64,000 nucleotides of DNA, taken from positions 1 through 64,000 of the forward strand of contig JBAUMF010000043.1 in assembly GCA_049578545.1 (NCBI GenBank), in the 5' to 3' direction. Below the pieces are notes generated by a model. The model was not told the DNA's origin, made no database searches, and saw nothing but the letters and a program-made list of their open reading frames with translations. Below, piece by piece: positions 48,940 to 58,541 of this stretch. Position numbers and translations under genes: made by a program. How positions within the stretch are numbered: position 1 is the stretch's first letter; the number at the start of each line of letters is the position of its first letter. This DNA comes from DASQBT01 sp049578545 (lineage in GTDB: Bacteria; Pseudomonadota; Gammaproteobacteria; Burkholderiales; Thiobacillaceae).

Positions 48940-50217
48940 TTACTGCTTGAACCCCCACACCGCGTGCACCGGATCGCTGAACGCCATGCGGTCTGCATAC
49001 TTGTCATCCGCCGGCCGTGGCAAGCCAACCAGTGAGAAGGTGTGCAAGTCCTTCCATCCGCCGCTTTGCAGGAAGTATTCCAGTACCAGCCCGGGCCGTT
49101 TGAACTGATGTGCCTGTTCCCATACGTGGATGACCTTGGGTGGAAACCAACGGTTGGAAAATGCAAGCACAAAAGGCGCGCCGGGTTTGAGCACACGGTT
49201 GATTTCGGCAAACACCTTAAACGGTCGTACCAGGTATTCCACGGAAACGGTGCAGACCGCGCCATCGAACACATCGGTGTCAAAACCCAGCCTGGGCTGC
49301 TCATTCAGGTCCTGCACCAGACGTTCATTGAGTATCGGGTTAGCCTTCAGCTCCTCGGCATTCATGCCCAGGCCGCTGACATGCGCAAAATTGCCGGTCA
49401 AGTGCGATTTCCAGCTGCTCATCAAATCCAGGATATTCCCACGCCTGGGCATCAGATTCTGGTAAAGCTTTTCCACCTGACGCAGCGCAAGCCGATCGAG
49501 GTGATCGACCATGCGCGCCTGTGTGTAGAAATCAGCATCAGCGCCCGTTGCACCGCGCGCGAAGGCCTCATCGGAAAAGAAATCTGTCGGCTGGCCATGC
49601 CAGCGCGCCTGCATGCCAGGCCCCTTGCCGGCAATCATGTCTGGGACATCGTTGCAACGCCCACCGTGTTCAGCAGGTACGGCCCAGGCTTCCAGGATTC
49701 GGCTCGAAAGCGACACCGGCTTGCCCGCAAGCGGGTGATTGAGTTCCACCGTCATGCCTTCTCCTTCGATGCTGCCTATCCTGAAGGGTTGCAGGTCGTC
49801 CGAGCTGATTCCTTTCACGCCCGCAATGACGCCGCGTGGATAAAATCGCCCGGCACGGGGGAAGAGGTTTCCCCGATTGCGGTAATTTCGGTTGAATTTT
49901 TCCAACGGAGCCTGAAGGCAGTCATTTGTCGCATAGTCGGGCACAAGTTGGCCGGGATCAAACTGGAGTCTGGACACATGCCCGACCGGCTGATCGATCA
50001 GCGCGGCTTCCATTTCCGCTGGCAGGTAATCGCGCCACAGGTTGAGATTGCTCGCCACCAGAATATCCGTATGCTTTGCGGCCTCGGATTCCCACTCCAG
50101 CGCAAATTCAACTGCGGCATGCGAATGTTTGCTGGTTCGACCCAACAATTGCCGCGGCTGGTCCGGTTTGCCCACAATATCCTCCGCACCCAAAAAGCTT
50201 AGCTGATCACCTTCCAT
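48940..50217 (-). CDS. Fusion of SlyD-like FKBP region and SAM methyltransferase
   Basis: 425 residues. The first half has an FKBP/SlyD-like layout ending GISSDDLQPFRIGSIEGEGMTVELNHPLAGKPVSLSSRIL, where VELNHPLAGK is the SlyD signature. The N-terminal half before it (ATNDCLQAPLEKFNRNYRNRGNLFPRAGRFYPRG) is diverged from active SlyD. The second half has NILDLMSSWKSHLTGNFAHVSGLGMNAEELKANPILNERLVQDLN, then DTDVFDGAVCTVSVEYLVRPFKVFAEINRVLKPGAPFVLAFSNRW, a SAM methyltransferase-like core with a weak motif I (DLMSS). Whether it methylates a protein, perhaps one held by the FKBP part, is unknown. It is divergent from the GGDEF-EAL gene. Confidence 0.78.
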   Translation of the reverse strand: MEGDQLSFLGAEDIVGKPDQPRQLLGRTSKHSHAAVEFALEWESEAAKHTDILVASNLNLWRDYLPAEMEAALIDQPVGHVSRLQFDPGQLVPDYATNDCLQAPLEKFNRNYRNRGNLFPRAGRFYPRGVIAGVKGISSDDLQPFRIGSIEGEGMTVELNHPLAGKPVSLSSRILEAWAVPAEHGGRCNDVPDMIAGKGPGMQARWHGQPTDFFSDEAFARGATGADADFYTQARMVDHLDRLALRQVEKLYQNLMPRRGNILDLMSSWKSHLTGNFAHVSGLGMNAEELKANPILNERLVQDLNEQPRLGFDTDVFDGAVCTVSVEYLVRPFKVFAEINRVLKPGAPFVLAFSNRWFPPKVIHVWEQAHQFKRPGLVLEYFLQSGGWKDLHTFSLVGLPRPADDKYADRMAFSDPVHAVWGFKQ

Positions 50218-50325
50218 TCACCGATCTCCTGCAGTGTGTCGCGCGTAGTTGGCTATTCTCTATTACTTCGTAACGAAAGATTACCTGTCCGGTACAAAAG
50301 TGCTAAATTGGCGGCCGGAGTTGCC

Positions 50326-52524
50326 ATGCCGAAACATTCAAAAGAAAGCACTTTTTTAAATGCCGCTTTTGCCGCCACCCAGGCGGGGGCGTTTGAGTGG
50401 CATATCCAGGATCGGACGGTTCATCTCTCTCCCAATCTGGAAGTGTTGATCGGCTTTCCGCCGGGTGGATTCGATGGCCGCATGGATTCGCTGCTCGACA
50501 TTCTGAATCCGCATGACCGCGACCGGATCCTGCATCAGGTCAGAACGGCAGCGCCAGAGCAGAAACACATTGAAGCCGAATTCCGGATTGCGGGTCCAGC
50601 TGGCCAGCCGCGCTGGTTTTCCGCACGCGGAGAAATTGCACGCAATGCCGAAGGCGCAGTCAGTACAATCATCGGCATCGCCCAGGAAATCCCGCCTACA
50701 GTGGTTTCCGACCGTCGCATGCGCGCCCAGCAAGCCGCATTGTTCGAGCTGCTGGCAGAAGAGCGGATCGATACCCTGCCGTTTGAGGACGGGCTGCTGC
50801 GCATCAGCCAGCGGGCCGCCCAGACTCTCGATGTCGAACGGGTAAGCATCTGGACTTTTAGCCAGAACAGGCAAATGCTGAATTGTCAGGTCTTGTATCT
50901 GAACAGCCTCAATCTGCACTCGCAATGCAACAGCCTGCTGGCTGCAGATTTCCCGAATTACTTTTCTGCGCTGTCGCAAAGCCGTGCCCTGGCGGTGTCT
51001 TATGCGCCGACGGATTACCGCACCCGCGAACTGGCAGAGGTCTATTTGAAGCCCCTGGGCATTACCTCGATGCTGGAGGCCCCCGTCCGGCGCAAGGGGG
51101 AAACCGTGGGCGTTGTATGCCATGAGCAGGTGGGTCCGTCACGCGACTGGACTCTGGATGAACAGCACTTCGCCGCTTCGGTAGCTGATCTGGTCACCCT
51201 GATGCTGGAGGGCCATGAACGCAATCGACTGTTGTCTCATATCGAATACCAGTCGACTCACGACCTTCTCACCAGGTTGCCCAATCGCTTCTGGTTCAGA
51301 AAGCAGCTGGAATCGCGCATCAACCAGTCGGATGAGCCTTTTGCCCTGATTCTGGCCGATCTCGACCAGTTCAAGGAAATCAACGATATCCTCGGCCATG
51401 AACCCGGCGACGAGTTGTTGACCGAGTTGGGCCAGCGCCTGTCTGCATTGCTGACTCCCGGAAGCGCTGTCGCAAGACTGGGCGGCGACGAATTTGGCTT
51501 GATGCTCGAGAACCCTGGTGATCCCAGGCAGATTGCCTTGTTTGCAGAGAAAATCCGCAAGGTGCTGCATCAGCCCGTCACCTGCCATGGCATGCAACTG
51601 GCAGTCACCGCCAGTCTGGGCGCATGCCTCTATCCCATGCATGGGAAAGACCCATCTGGCCTGATGCGGCGGGCGGATGTCGCCCTCCACAGCGCAAAGA
51701 CCAACAACGGCTTTCGCCTTTATGATCCGGCGCGTGACCGGCACACGCCGCGCCGTTTATCACTGATGCATGATTTGATCAGTGCCGTTGGCAATGGCGA
51801 GCTGTGGGCGGCCTATCAGCCCAAGCTGGACATTGCGGGTGAACGGGTCACGGGGCTTGAAGTGCTGGCGCGCTGGACTCACCCCAACTTCGGCGAAATC
51901 GAACCGGAGGAATTCATTCCCTTGGCCGAATTGTCCGACCTGATCCACCCTCTGACGCTGCACATGATCCGTTTGGCCTGCCAGCAATGGCGAAGCTGGA
52001 AGGATCAGGGACGCGATCTGCACATGGCCGTGAATCTTTCGCCACGCCTCCTGATCGCGTCTGACTGGATCGTATCCCTGCTTGAAATGCTGGCAGACGC
52101 CGGAATGCCGGCTGACCGGCTGGAATTTGAAGTGACGGAAAGCGCCTTTATCCATGAACCGGAACTAGCGCTCGGCATCATGCAAACCCTGTCCGCAAAG
52201 GGCATCCGCTTCAGCCTCGATGACTTCGGTGTGGGCTATTCATCTCTCACTCACCTGAGCCGATTTCCCATTCACGCCCTCAAGATCGATAAGAGCTTCA
52301 TCCAGCAAATGTGCCAGGACAAACGCATTTTGGCCATCGTTCAGTCCACGATCCAGCTCGGCGACAACCTTGGCGTTGACGTAATTGCGGAAGGCGTGGA
52401 CACGGCACAGATGTTCGATCAACTGCGCCGCTTGCATTGTCACCAGGCGCAGGGCTTTTATCTGAGCCCGCCTCTAAAGGCCGAGGAGATGCCCGGATTT
52501 CTGGCCAGATTCAAGAACAACTAG
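50326..52524 (+). CDS. PAS-GAF-GGDEF-EAL cyclic-di-GMP enzyme
   Basis: About 732 residues from ATG 50326 (MPKHSKES; the frame extends upstream to 50236). There is a PAS domain (about 10-125, FAATQAGAFEWHIQDRTVHLSPNLEVLIGF), a GAF domain (about 140-305) and a GGDEF domain with the intact motif LGGDEFGL (about 420). The EAL domain has EVLARW (EVL variant), then NLSPRLL, EVTES, LDDFGVGYSS and KIDKSFIQ. It has active-site features for both synthesis and breakdown of c-di-GMP; the net direction is unknown. It is probably cytoplasmic, with no membrane helices. It starts divergently from the methyltransferase fusion, separated by about 110 bp. Confidence 0.93.
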   Translation: MPKHSKESTFLNAAFAATQAGAFEWHIQDRTVHLSPNLEVLIGFPPGGFDGRMDSLLDILNPHDRDRILHQVRTAAPEQKHIEAEFRIAGPAGQPRWFSARGEIARNAEGAVSTIIGIAQEIPPTVVSDRRMRAQQAALFELLAEERIDTLPFEDGLLRISQRAAQTLDVERVSIWTFSQNRQMLNCQVLYLNSLNLHSQCNSLLAADFPNYFSALSQSRALAVSYAPTDYRTRELAEVYLKPLGITSMLEAPVRRKGETVGVVCHEQVGPSRDWTLDEQHFAASVADLVTLMLEGHERNRLLSHIEYQSTHDLLTRLPNRFWFRKQLESRINQSDEPFALILADLDQFKEINDILGHEPGDELLTELGQRLSALLTPGSAVARLGGDEFGLMLENPGDPRQIALFAEKIRKVLHQPVTCHGMQLAVTASLGACLYPMHGKDPSGLMRRADVALHSAKTNNGFRLYDPARDRHTPRRLSLMHDLISAVGNGELWAAYQPKLDIAGERVTGLEVLARWTHPNFGEIEPEEFIPLAELSDLIHPLTLHMIRLACQQWRSWKDQGRDLHMAVNLSPRLLIASDWIVSLLEMLADAGMPADRLEFEVTESAFIHEPELALGIMQTLSAKGIRFSLDDFGVGYSSLTHLSRFPIHALKIDKSFIQQMCQDKRILAIVQSTIQLGDNLGVDVIAEGVDTAQMFDQLRRLHCHQAQGFYLSPPLKAEEMPGFLARFKNN

Positions 52525-52669
52525 TTAATTCGCCCTATAATCATGGGCGCTGATCCATTATTTCTGCCTGTTTGCAGCCTCCCGCCATTTCCAGGAACGA
52601 ACTCGGGCCTTTAAAGCTACCCAGTAACTTTTCCCGATCTGCCAAACCCATTGTAGCTACTGCCTAACA

Positions 52670-53689
52670 ATGAAAATTTGCCAAATCATTGCCAGTCGTG
52701 GGGAGGGCGGACTGGAAAAGCACGTGCGTGAACTCAGCAGCGAATTGCAGCGCCATGGCCATGATGTCGTGGTATTTGGGGAAGCGAGCTATCTGCGGAC
52801 GCTGCCTGAGCATCTATCCAAAACTGAGGTGAATTTTGGCTTAAGCCGCCATAACCCTTTTCTCGTCCTGCAATTGCTCAATAAATTGCGCCGGTGCAAA
52901 TGCGACGTCATCCACGCGCAGGCCAACAAGGCGGCTTCACTGATTAGCATGCTGCGCCGCTGGTTGCCCTGCCCCGTTGTGGGGACACTGCATAACATCA
53001 AACGCAATACAAGCATGTTCCTTGCGCTGGATCACATCATTACCGTAAGCCGGCACTTGGCAGAAAAACTGCCCGCAGAAAAGACCACCGTCATCTATAA
53101 CGGCATCAGCCCCCCTCCATGCAGGCCGCTCAAGTTAATGGAATTGTTTGACCTCCCTGCCGAGCAGCCTTTCGTATGCGCGGCTGGAAGACTGGTTAAG
53201 GCCAAGGGCTTCGACGTACTGTTGGAGGCGGTCAATGGTTTGCCCGTGAACCTGTTGATCGTGGGAGAGGGCCCGGAACGTCAAAATCTGGAACGGCAGA
53301 TTAGTGGAATAAGGCACCCTACCCGGTGTCTGCTTCTCGGTCATCGCAATGACATACCTGGACTGCTTGCTTCCTCGGATGCGGTCGTTATTTCTTCACG
53401 ACGCGAAGGTTTCTCCTATGTCTTCTGTGAAGCGCTCTTCTGTGAATCCAGGGTACTCTCGACCGATGTCCCCATACCCAACGAATTGCTACCTGGCGCA
53501 TTGATCGTTCCCACGAACGATGCGGCTTCCCTGCGAGACCGGCTGCAATCCATGCTTCAGTCACCCGAGAAATGGTCAACCCTCATGCGCGAAGCTCATC
53601 TCTTTGCCAAGCAGAATCTGACTCTCAATGCCATGGGAAAGAAAACACTGGCGGTCTACGGGCAGGTAGTGCCCGCAAAAGAGATCTGA
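52670..53689 (+). CDS. Glycosyltransferase family 4
   Basis: 339 residues. The GT-B fold has an N-terminal half (ASRGEGGLEKHVRELSSELQRHGHDVVVFG, CDVIHAQANKAASLI, HNIKRNT) and a C-terminal half (FVCAAGRLVKAKGFDVLLEAV, LLIVGEGPERQNLERQI, LLASSDAVVISSRREGFSYVFCEAL). The conserved E-x7-E site (SSRREGFSYVFCEAL) is seen. It transfers a sugar from a nucleotide donor to LPS or another polysaccharide. The protein is soluble. There is no other sugar gene beside it, so the product is unknown. Confidence 0.9.
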   Translation: MKICQIIASRGEGGLEKHVRELSSELQRHGHDVVVFGEASYLRTLPEHLSKTEVNFGLSRHNPFLVLQLLNKLRRCKCDVIHAQANKAASLISMLRRWLPCPVVGTLHNIKRNTSMFLALDHIITVSRHLAEKLPAEKTTVIYNGISPPPCRPLKLMELFDLPAEQPFVCAAGRLVKAKGFDVLLEAVNGLPVNLLIVGEGPERQNLERQISGIRHPTRCLLLGHRNDIPGLLASSDAVVISSRREGFSYVFCEALFCESRVLSTDVPIPNELLPGALIVPTNDAASLRDRLQSMLQSPEKWSTLMREAHLFAKQNLTLNAMGKKTLAVYGQVVPAKEI

Positions 53690-53909
53690 TGGCTGCCGCA
53701 GTATTTGCGAACCCCGCTTGTGCTTCAGATGTCGCCGTGTAGTCGCTGGTACCTTGCAGTCGAGCTGTAATCGAGCTCCGGTTTTGCCGCCGTCCCGTCG
53801 CCACCAGCACCCTGTTGATAATTGGCCGCAGACAGTCGTTGAGTTTCAGAACACAAGCGTCGGCTGCGCGCCCCACTAACATGGTTATTGCGAATAAGGG
53901 CGTTTCTTA

Positions 53910-54893
53910 ATGGAAGCAACCATGCAGAAGAATCTTCAGTGTCTTGTTTACCGATCCGGCAATCTGCCTGAAGAAATCAGCCTGGAAAGCGTCAGCGAGT
54001 ATCTGAAAGATCCAGAGGTCTTTCTATGGATCGAACTCAAGGAGCCTGATGCCACGTTGCTAAGCAAGCTGGGTGAAGAACTTGGCCTGCATGAACTGGC
54101 CGTTGAAGATGCCCTGACCACGCATCAGCGTCCCAAGCTGGAAGAATACGGCGATCATTTGTTCATCAGTGCCCGCACAGCGCATGTCTGGGACCATCAC
54201 ATCGAACTGGGTGAAACGCATCTTTTTGCCGGGGACCGGTTTGTGGTGGCCATACGACACGGTCACGCCCCATCCTTTGCCAAAATCTGCGACCAGCTGA
54301 CGGCACGCAGAAAGAACCACAAACGGGGCACTTCCTTTGCGCTTTATTGCGTGCTCGATTTGATCACCGATCACTATCAGCCTGTCGTTGAGATTGTCCA
54401 TGACCGCTTCCGTAATCTGGAAAATGTACTGCTGAGCAACCGCCTGGAGCGCGTTGAACTGGAGAAACTCTACACGCTGAAGCGCGAACTCAACACTCTG
54501 CGTGATACGGTGGAGCCAATGCAATCGATCGTGCAGGACCTGATTCGCCTGCATCCTGAATTCGTGACCAAGGAGTTGCGCGCCTACTACCGGGATGTGC
54601 ACGATCACACGATACGCGTCACCCGCTCTATCGACATGCTGAGACTATCCGCCTCTGACGCCATGCAGTTTCATCTTGCCGCGCTCACGCTCAAGCAGAA
54701 TGAATCGGTGCGGAAACTTGCCGGCTGGGGCGCCATACTGGCTGTGCCCACGGTCGTCTTTTCCCTTTATGGCATGAACTTCTCCGACATGCCGGAACTG
54801 CACTGGTCATGGGCCTATCCCGCTGTACTGGCGGCGACCGCGTTTGTTACTGGATGGCTTTATGCCCATCTCAAGAAACGCGGATGGATTTGA
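53910..54893 (+). CDS. corA: Magnesium/cobalt transporter CorA
   Basis: 327 residues. A large N-terminal soluble domain is followed by a long helix (DHYQPVVEIVHDRFRNLENVLLSNRLERVELEKLYTLKRELNTLRDTVEPMQSIV) and two C-terminal membrane helices. The selectivity loop YGMNFSDMPE contains the diagnostic GMN motif, with the following loop lengths normal for CorA. It is a pentameric inner-membrane channel for Mg2+ (and Co2+/Ni2+). The ATG at 53910 is in frame with one at 53922; either could start. It is a stand-alone gene. Confidence 0.95.
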   Translation: MEATMQKNLQCLVYRSGNLPEEISLESVSEYLKDPEVFLWIELKEPDATLLSKLGEELGLHELAVEDALTTHQRPKLEEYGDHLFISARTAHVWDHHIELGETHLFAGDRFVVAIRHGHAPSFAKICDQLTARRKNHKRGTSFALYCVLDLITDHYQPVVEIVHDRFRNLENVLLSNRLERVELEKLYTLKRELNTLRDTVEPMQSIVQDLIRLHPEFVTKELRAYYRDVHDHTIRVTRSIDMLRLSASDAMQFHLAALTLKQNESVRKLAGWGAILAVPTVVFSLYGMNFSDMPELHWSWAYPAVLAATAFVTGWLYAHLKKRGWI

Positions 54894-55083
54894 AGGCCGT
54901 TGACCGGACGCTTGGATCAATCCTGAACAATGAGTTGCGGCCGGTCCTTGCCTAAGGTGCCATATAAGGTGCCATATTTCGCTTCTGATTGCCCCGCGTC
55001 CCCCATACCACCCAAACATTCATGCGCGTTAGTCATGTGTCGGCCCTCACTTCGGGTTCGGTAGTGTCAACGTGGGGGTACGG

Positions 55084-55800
55084 TCAGCGATCATCGCTTG
55101 CCGACTTTGCTGAACTGCTTTCCAGAGCGCCTTGAATCGGCCTGCTGTAGCAGGCGAAGAAGTGCGGTACGGGTGGGTCTTGCTCGTCGTCGTAAGCTTC
55201 GAAAGCCACTTGCCGAAGGCCGGCGCGAACGAAGCCATCTATTTCTGTGCGGTCCAGGGGCAGGGGAAATTCGCCTTCCTTTTCTCCTGCGTTCCGGCTT
55301 CGGCACGAGACCAGGGCAACGCCGCCCGGAGTCACCATTGCCGCAATCGCATTCAGAGCCCGTAGCCGGTGCTCGCCTGGCAGGATCTGGATCGTGTTGC
55401 ATTCAAAAACAAGGTCAAACCTGCGGGTCCAAGCCAGGGGATGGTCGAACAGGTCGGCCACCACATACTCCACGCGGCTGTCGGGATAGCGGTTGCGGCA
55501 CAGGTCAATGGCGGCGACAGAGATATCGAAGGCGGTGACCTGATAGCCGTGGGCCGCCAGGGCCTCCGCGTCATCCCCCACTCCGCAGCCGATAGTCACC
55601 GCTTGCGGACCCGCACCGGAAACCGGGTGTTCTTCAAGCCAGGAAATCAGATAGGGATTGGGCGCCCGGTCTGCCCAGAAAACTGCCCTGAAGTCGCCGT
55701 TGGCAGCACGGTAGACGTTGTCGCACCATCCCGTGGGATCCCCCCGTTTCTGGTAGCTGGCAACCATACGCAGAAATTCACGCCTGGCTTTCTCATCCAT
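55084..55800 (-). CDS. SAM-dependent methyltransferase (TPMT-like)
   Basis: 238 residues. Motif I is AVTIGCGVGDDAEALAAHGYQVTAFDIS, then DLCRNRYPDSRVEYVVADLFDHPLAWTRRFDLVFECNTIQILPGE. The sequence layout, with W at the start (FWADRAPNPYLISWLEEHP), resembles thiopurine S-methyltransferase relatives, which methylate thiols, tellurite or selenite. The N-terminal about 40 residues contain TGWCDNVYRAA. Downstream of it lies the broken VOC gene on the same strand. The physiological substrate is unknown. Confidence 0.82.
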   Translation of the reverse strand: MDEKARREFLRMVASYQKRGDPTGWCDNVYRAANGDFRAVFWADRAPNPYLISWLEEHPVSGAGPQAVTIGCGVGDDAEALAAHGYQVTAFDISVAAIDLCRNRYPDSRVEYVVADLFDHPLAWTRRFDLVFECNTIQILPGEHRLRALNAIAAMVTPGGVALVSCRSRNAGEKEGEFPLPLDRTEIDGFVRAGLRQVAFEAYDDEQDPPVPHFFACYSRPIQGALESSSAKSASDDR

Positions 55801-55836
55801 GCCGGTCGGCCTTAATGTAACTCGATCAAGCGACGG

Positions 55837-56213
55837 TCAGGCAGGGCCCGGTCCTGAACAGAACCAAAGCTTGTTGCCCTCGCTGTCGAGAAAGCTGCCC
55901 ACCAGCGCGTCGCCGTACGGCTCTACCGGATCCGCAATGGCCACCCCTTGGGCACGCGCAGGGCGGCTTCGGTGCCGCGAGCATCCCCGGTTTCGAGGGT
56001 CACGCGCGGGTTGAGGGCATCAGACGGCTGCGCATACCAGTCCGACTTGAACAACAGGACCGTATCGCCAACTTTGTTGCCAACCTGCTTGCCATCCTCG
56101 AACGCCGGGGGCAGCGACAGGGTGTCAGTATAGAAATGTATTGCACGATCAAAGTCGGTGACGGCCAGTGCGATCGCTTCAATGTGTTTGAAATTCATGG
56201 AAGGTGTGGTCAT
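55837..56213 (-). pseudogene. VOC-family gene with frameshift
   Basis: From the ATG at 56213: MTTPSMNFKHIEAIALAVTDFDRAIHFYTDTLSLPPAFEDG, a clear VOC N-terminus, up to TLETGDARGTEAALR. The frame then goes off, and the normal ending appears in another frame: QGVAIADPVEPYGDALVGSFLDSEGNKLWFCSGPGPA and stop. One base missing in the CGCGTGCCC region (about 55950-55960) explains the break. A second VOC gene in this window is damaged the same way (42442-42827). Confidence 0.85.
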
Positions 56214-56797
56214 GATTCTGTCCTCCTTGCTGTTGGTGATATCCCGCGCCAAAGTTACCCGGGATGAAAGTGCCGGCCAGTCATTGGTTGGACTCTCTGG
56301 GAGTAATCCAGTGAGCATTCATTGGAACTGCTTCCTGTGCGGCAGCGTCTGCAGGGCATTCTTCATGCAAACAACACCAGAGTACTGCGGTGCAGATGAC
56401 TGCCCTGCATAAGGTGAGTAATTCCTGTATAGCAGCTGGGCCATGATATGCCAGCCATAAGCCAACAGATCTGGAACACCCTAAGCTCTGGAGCTCCGAC
56501 TACTGGCCGATAGATACGCTCCTGATTACGGCGACTTGCAGCCTGCAGGCCTGCGTCTGTTTATCGGCAGGGCTCAGTCTGCTCAGTGGCTTCTTCCGCA
56601 GCTTATCGCAACGCCGCTTCGCCTTTGTCACGCAGCAGGCGCCCGTTCTGTAATATCATCGGCATGCGGGCAGACAATTTCAGTGCAAGCCGGCTGCACA
56701 GGGAGTTGACAGGCATCGGCATGTTCTGCGATCTTGATTGGATGGACCGGTAAGTCCGTTGAATAACTGTGAGGCAGCACCAGAAAGGGCCTTGGCC
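56214..56797. other. Gap between VOC pseudogene and secreted protein gene
   Basis: About 580 bp in which I see no supported gene. A 127-codon minus-strand frame (56603-56986) overlaps the secreted protein gene and has no motif. Confidence 0.4.
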
Positions 56798-57238
56798 ATG
56801 CAATTTGGATTCATCCTGATAGCAACTCTCGCGTTGAACAGCATGCCCACTTTCGCTAAAGACGATCCGCTTTCGCAGCTGTTTGCCGCTCGTAGTCTGA
56901 AGTGCCATTTTGATCAGGGAAGCCGCACGATCTGGCCGGGCAGCAAACCAAAGACTTCCACCGCACACTTTGGTCAGGACGTCCATTTCGACGCGATAGA
57001 CATCAAGTATCAGTCCGCGCGTGTGATTGGAAACATTGGTGCCCGCGATGTCAAAGTGCTGCCCGCCAGATTGGGTCTGTCCTTCATGGAATTAGCGCCG
57101 GCTGTCGTTGACCTCACGACGGTATTTCCCATCTATGGGAAGGGTCACGACTTCATCGCTGTTGACACGCGACATGGGATGGTTTCCGGTGCGCCGATGG
57201 CTGAGCAATACTCCGGCTCGTGTCAAGTCCTGCAGTGA
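56798..57238 (+). CDS. Secreted hypothetical protein
   Basis: 146 residues from ATG 56798 (the longer frame start at 56738 would remove the signal peptide from the N-terminus). The signal peptide is MQFGFILIATLALNSMPTFAKDD. The mature part (LKCHFDQGSRTIWPGSKPKTSTAHFGQDVHFDAIDIKYQSARVIGNIGARDVKVL) has a pair of cysteines (C at the start of the domain and in GSCQVLQ at the end) that probably form a disulfide. Small secreted proteins with this LKC-F-G-W layout are found in proteobacteria with no known function. Confidence 0.7.
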   Translation: MQFGFILIATLALNSMPTFAKDDPLSQLFAARSLKCHFDQGSRTIWPGSKPKTSTAHFGQDVHFDAIDIKYQSARVIGNIGARDVKVLPARLGLSFMELAPAVVDLTTVFPIYGKGHDFIAVDTRHGMVSGAPMAEQYSGSCQVLQ

Positions 57239-57693
57239 CGCTAACGGTTGTTTCCGCGGCACTGCTTCGCGACAACCGAACATTTGAAGTGCCAACACTG
57301 ATGACTCGATTATCCGTTTTCGGATGGCTGAAAAGGCCGAGTGCGGCACACTGAGCAGCTTTTTCGACGGTCTCCTGCAGAACCGGAAGTTGGTGGCAAT
57401 TGGCTTTAGCATGGCCGTCGCACGCGGCCCGGTGGCCGCGCTGGCGATGGTCAAGGATTGAGCGCACAGCGGTGGTGAATCCGCTTCGTTGCAAAACGCG
57501 AGCTGCCTCGATGCACCTCTTGCTTGTTTGCGTCAGGGCGCAACTCCGGCATCGTTTCTGTCGACAAGGAGTACTTGTTTGATTTCGGCAAATTGGCTGG
57601 CCGTTCAAAAAACATGGGTGCTATCGCACCCTGTACGACTGACCTGCGCTATTCAAATTACACTTCACTCCCGAATGCCTCTGGTTCAGATTT
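57239..57693. other. Gap upstream of the sulfotransferase gene
   Basis: About 455 bp. Open but interrupted stretches (for example VDKEYLFDFGKLAGRSKNMGAIAP around 57560) suggest relic coding DNA, but I cannot name it. Confidence 0.35.
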
Positions 57694-58434
57694 CTAGGAG
57701 AAATATCGGAAGGTGCCGTAAAGCAAACCGGCGAATGCCGCCGAAGCAACAGCAAGAATGACATAGGCGCCCTTTGTTAGATCACGCACTGTCTTCTTTA
57801 TGGCGGCGCGATCGTTCAGGTTGGGAAATTCCGAGTCTGGCACCGGAACACCCAGAAATTCGCATAGTGGCTTCCAGCCCTGGTCGGCCGAAAACACCAG
57901 CAACCGGTCTGCCGGAACGGTGGCCTTTACGTCCGCTATGTGCTGCTGATAGTGCGCGATGGCCTTGTCACGATTATTCATGGTGCCCCTGTGCGAGCGC
58001 TGCCAGATTAGCTTGCGAGACATGTCGCCAAATTTGCGCCCGAACGGCGTGGTCAATTCCAGCACCTTGAACTGCCACAGTGTTTCGGTGAAATAGATAC
58101 TGTCTATCGTGCTCTCATACCAGGCTTCGGCGCCACGCGGGTGCACGGTCAGTACCACCCTGGCGTCGGGATAGGCCGCAAACAGCTCGCGCCATACACA
58201 ACATGCCGGGTTGTCCACGGTAGCGGTATAGTTTGAAAACACCTGTTCCCAGTCATGTTGCGCGCCCGGTTCCGAGTTGGCCACCTTGCGCCAAAAATCC
58301 AGGTGTGATTTGTTTTCCTTGTTCTCCAGCACTTCAAACATGTGATAACAGGGAAAGCCCAACTGATTGAGCGCCGTATACGTTGACAACGTGCCTGTGC
58401 GGCCAAAGCCTGCGCCGATTACTTTAAGTGCCAT
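57694..58434 (-). CDS. Sulfotransferase family protein
   Basis: 246 residues from the ATG at 58434 (MALKVIGAGFGRTGTLS; the longer frame start at 58491 lies upstream). The PAPS-binding loop is GAGFGRTGTLS, and the 3'-phosphate segment is probably ARVVLTVHPRGAEAWYEST. Members of this family transfer sulfate from PAPS to small molecules or proteins. The C-terminus has one hydrophobic helix (VILAVASAAFAGLLYGTF) that would anchor it to the membrane, which is unusual for soluble sulfotransferases. It lies downstream of a small ABM-like gene on the same strand. The substrate is unknown. Confidence 0.85.
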   Translation of the reverse strand: MALKVIGAGFGRTGTLSTYTALNQLGFPCYHMFEVLENKENKSHLDFWRKVANSEPGAQHDWEQVFSNYTATVDNPACCVWRELFAAYPDARVVLTVHPRGAEAWYESTIDSIYFTETLWQFKVLELTTPFGRKFGDMSRKLIWQRSHRGTMNNRDKAIAHYQQHIADVKATVPADRLLVFSADQGWKPLCEFLGVPVPDSEFPNLNDRAAIKKTVRDLTKGAYVILAVASAAFAGLLYGTFRYFS

Positions 58435-58541
58435 ATGGATTCGCCTTGAATCAGTTAAGGTGGCCGAAGGTCGGATTCGTGCGGCAGCCAAGTGGTCCGA
58501 GCGAACGCGGTGAACGAACCCGCACGATCCTGAACAGGCCG

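Noticed and set aside
57239..57693. Sigma-factor-like fragment
   Set aside because: A few residues looked similar to extracytoplasmic sigma factors but the match is too short and broken to support.
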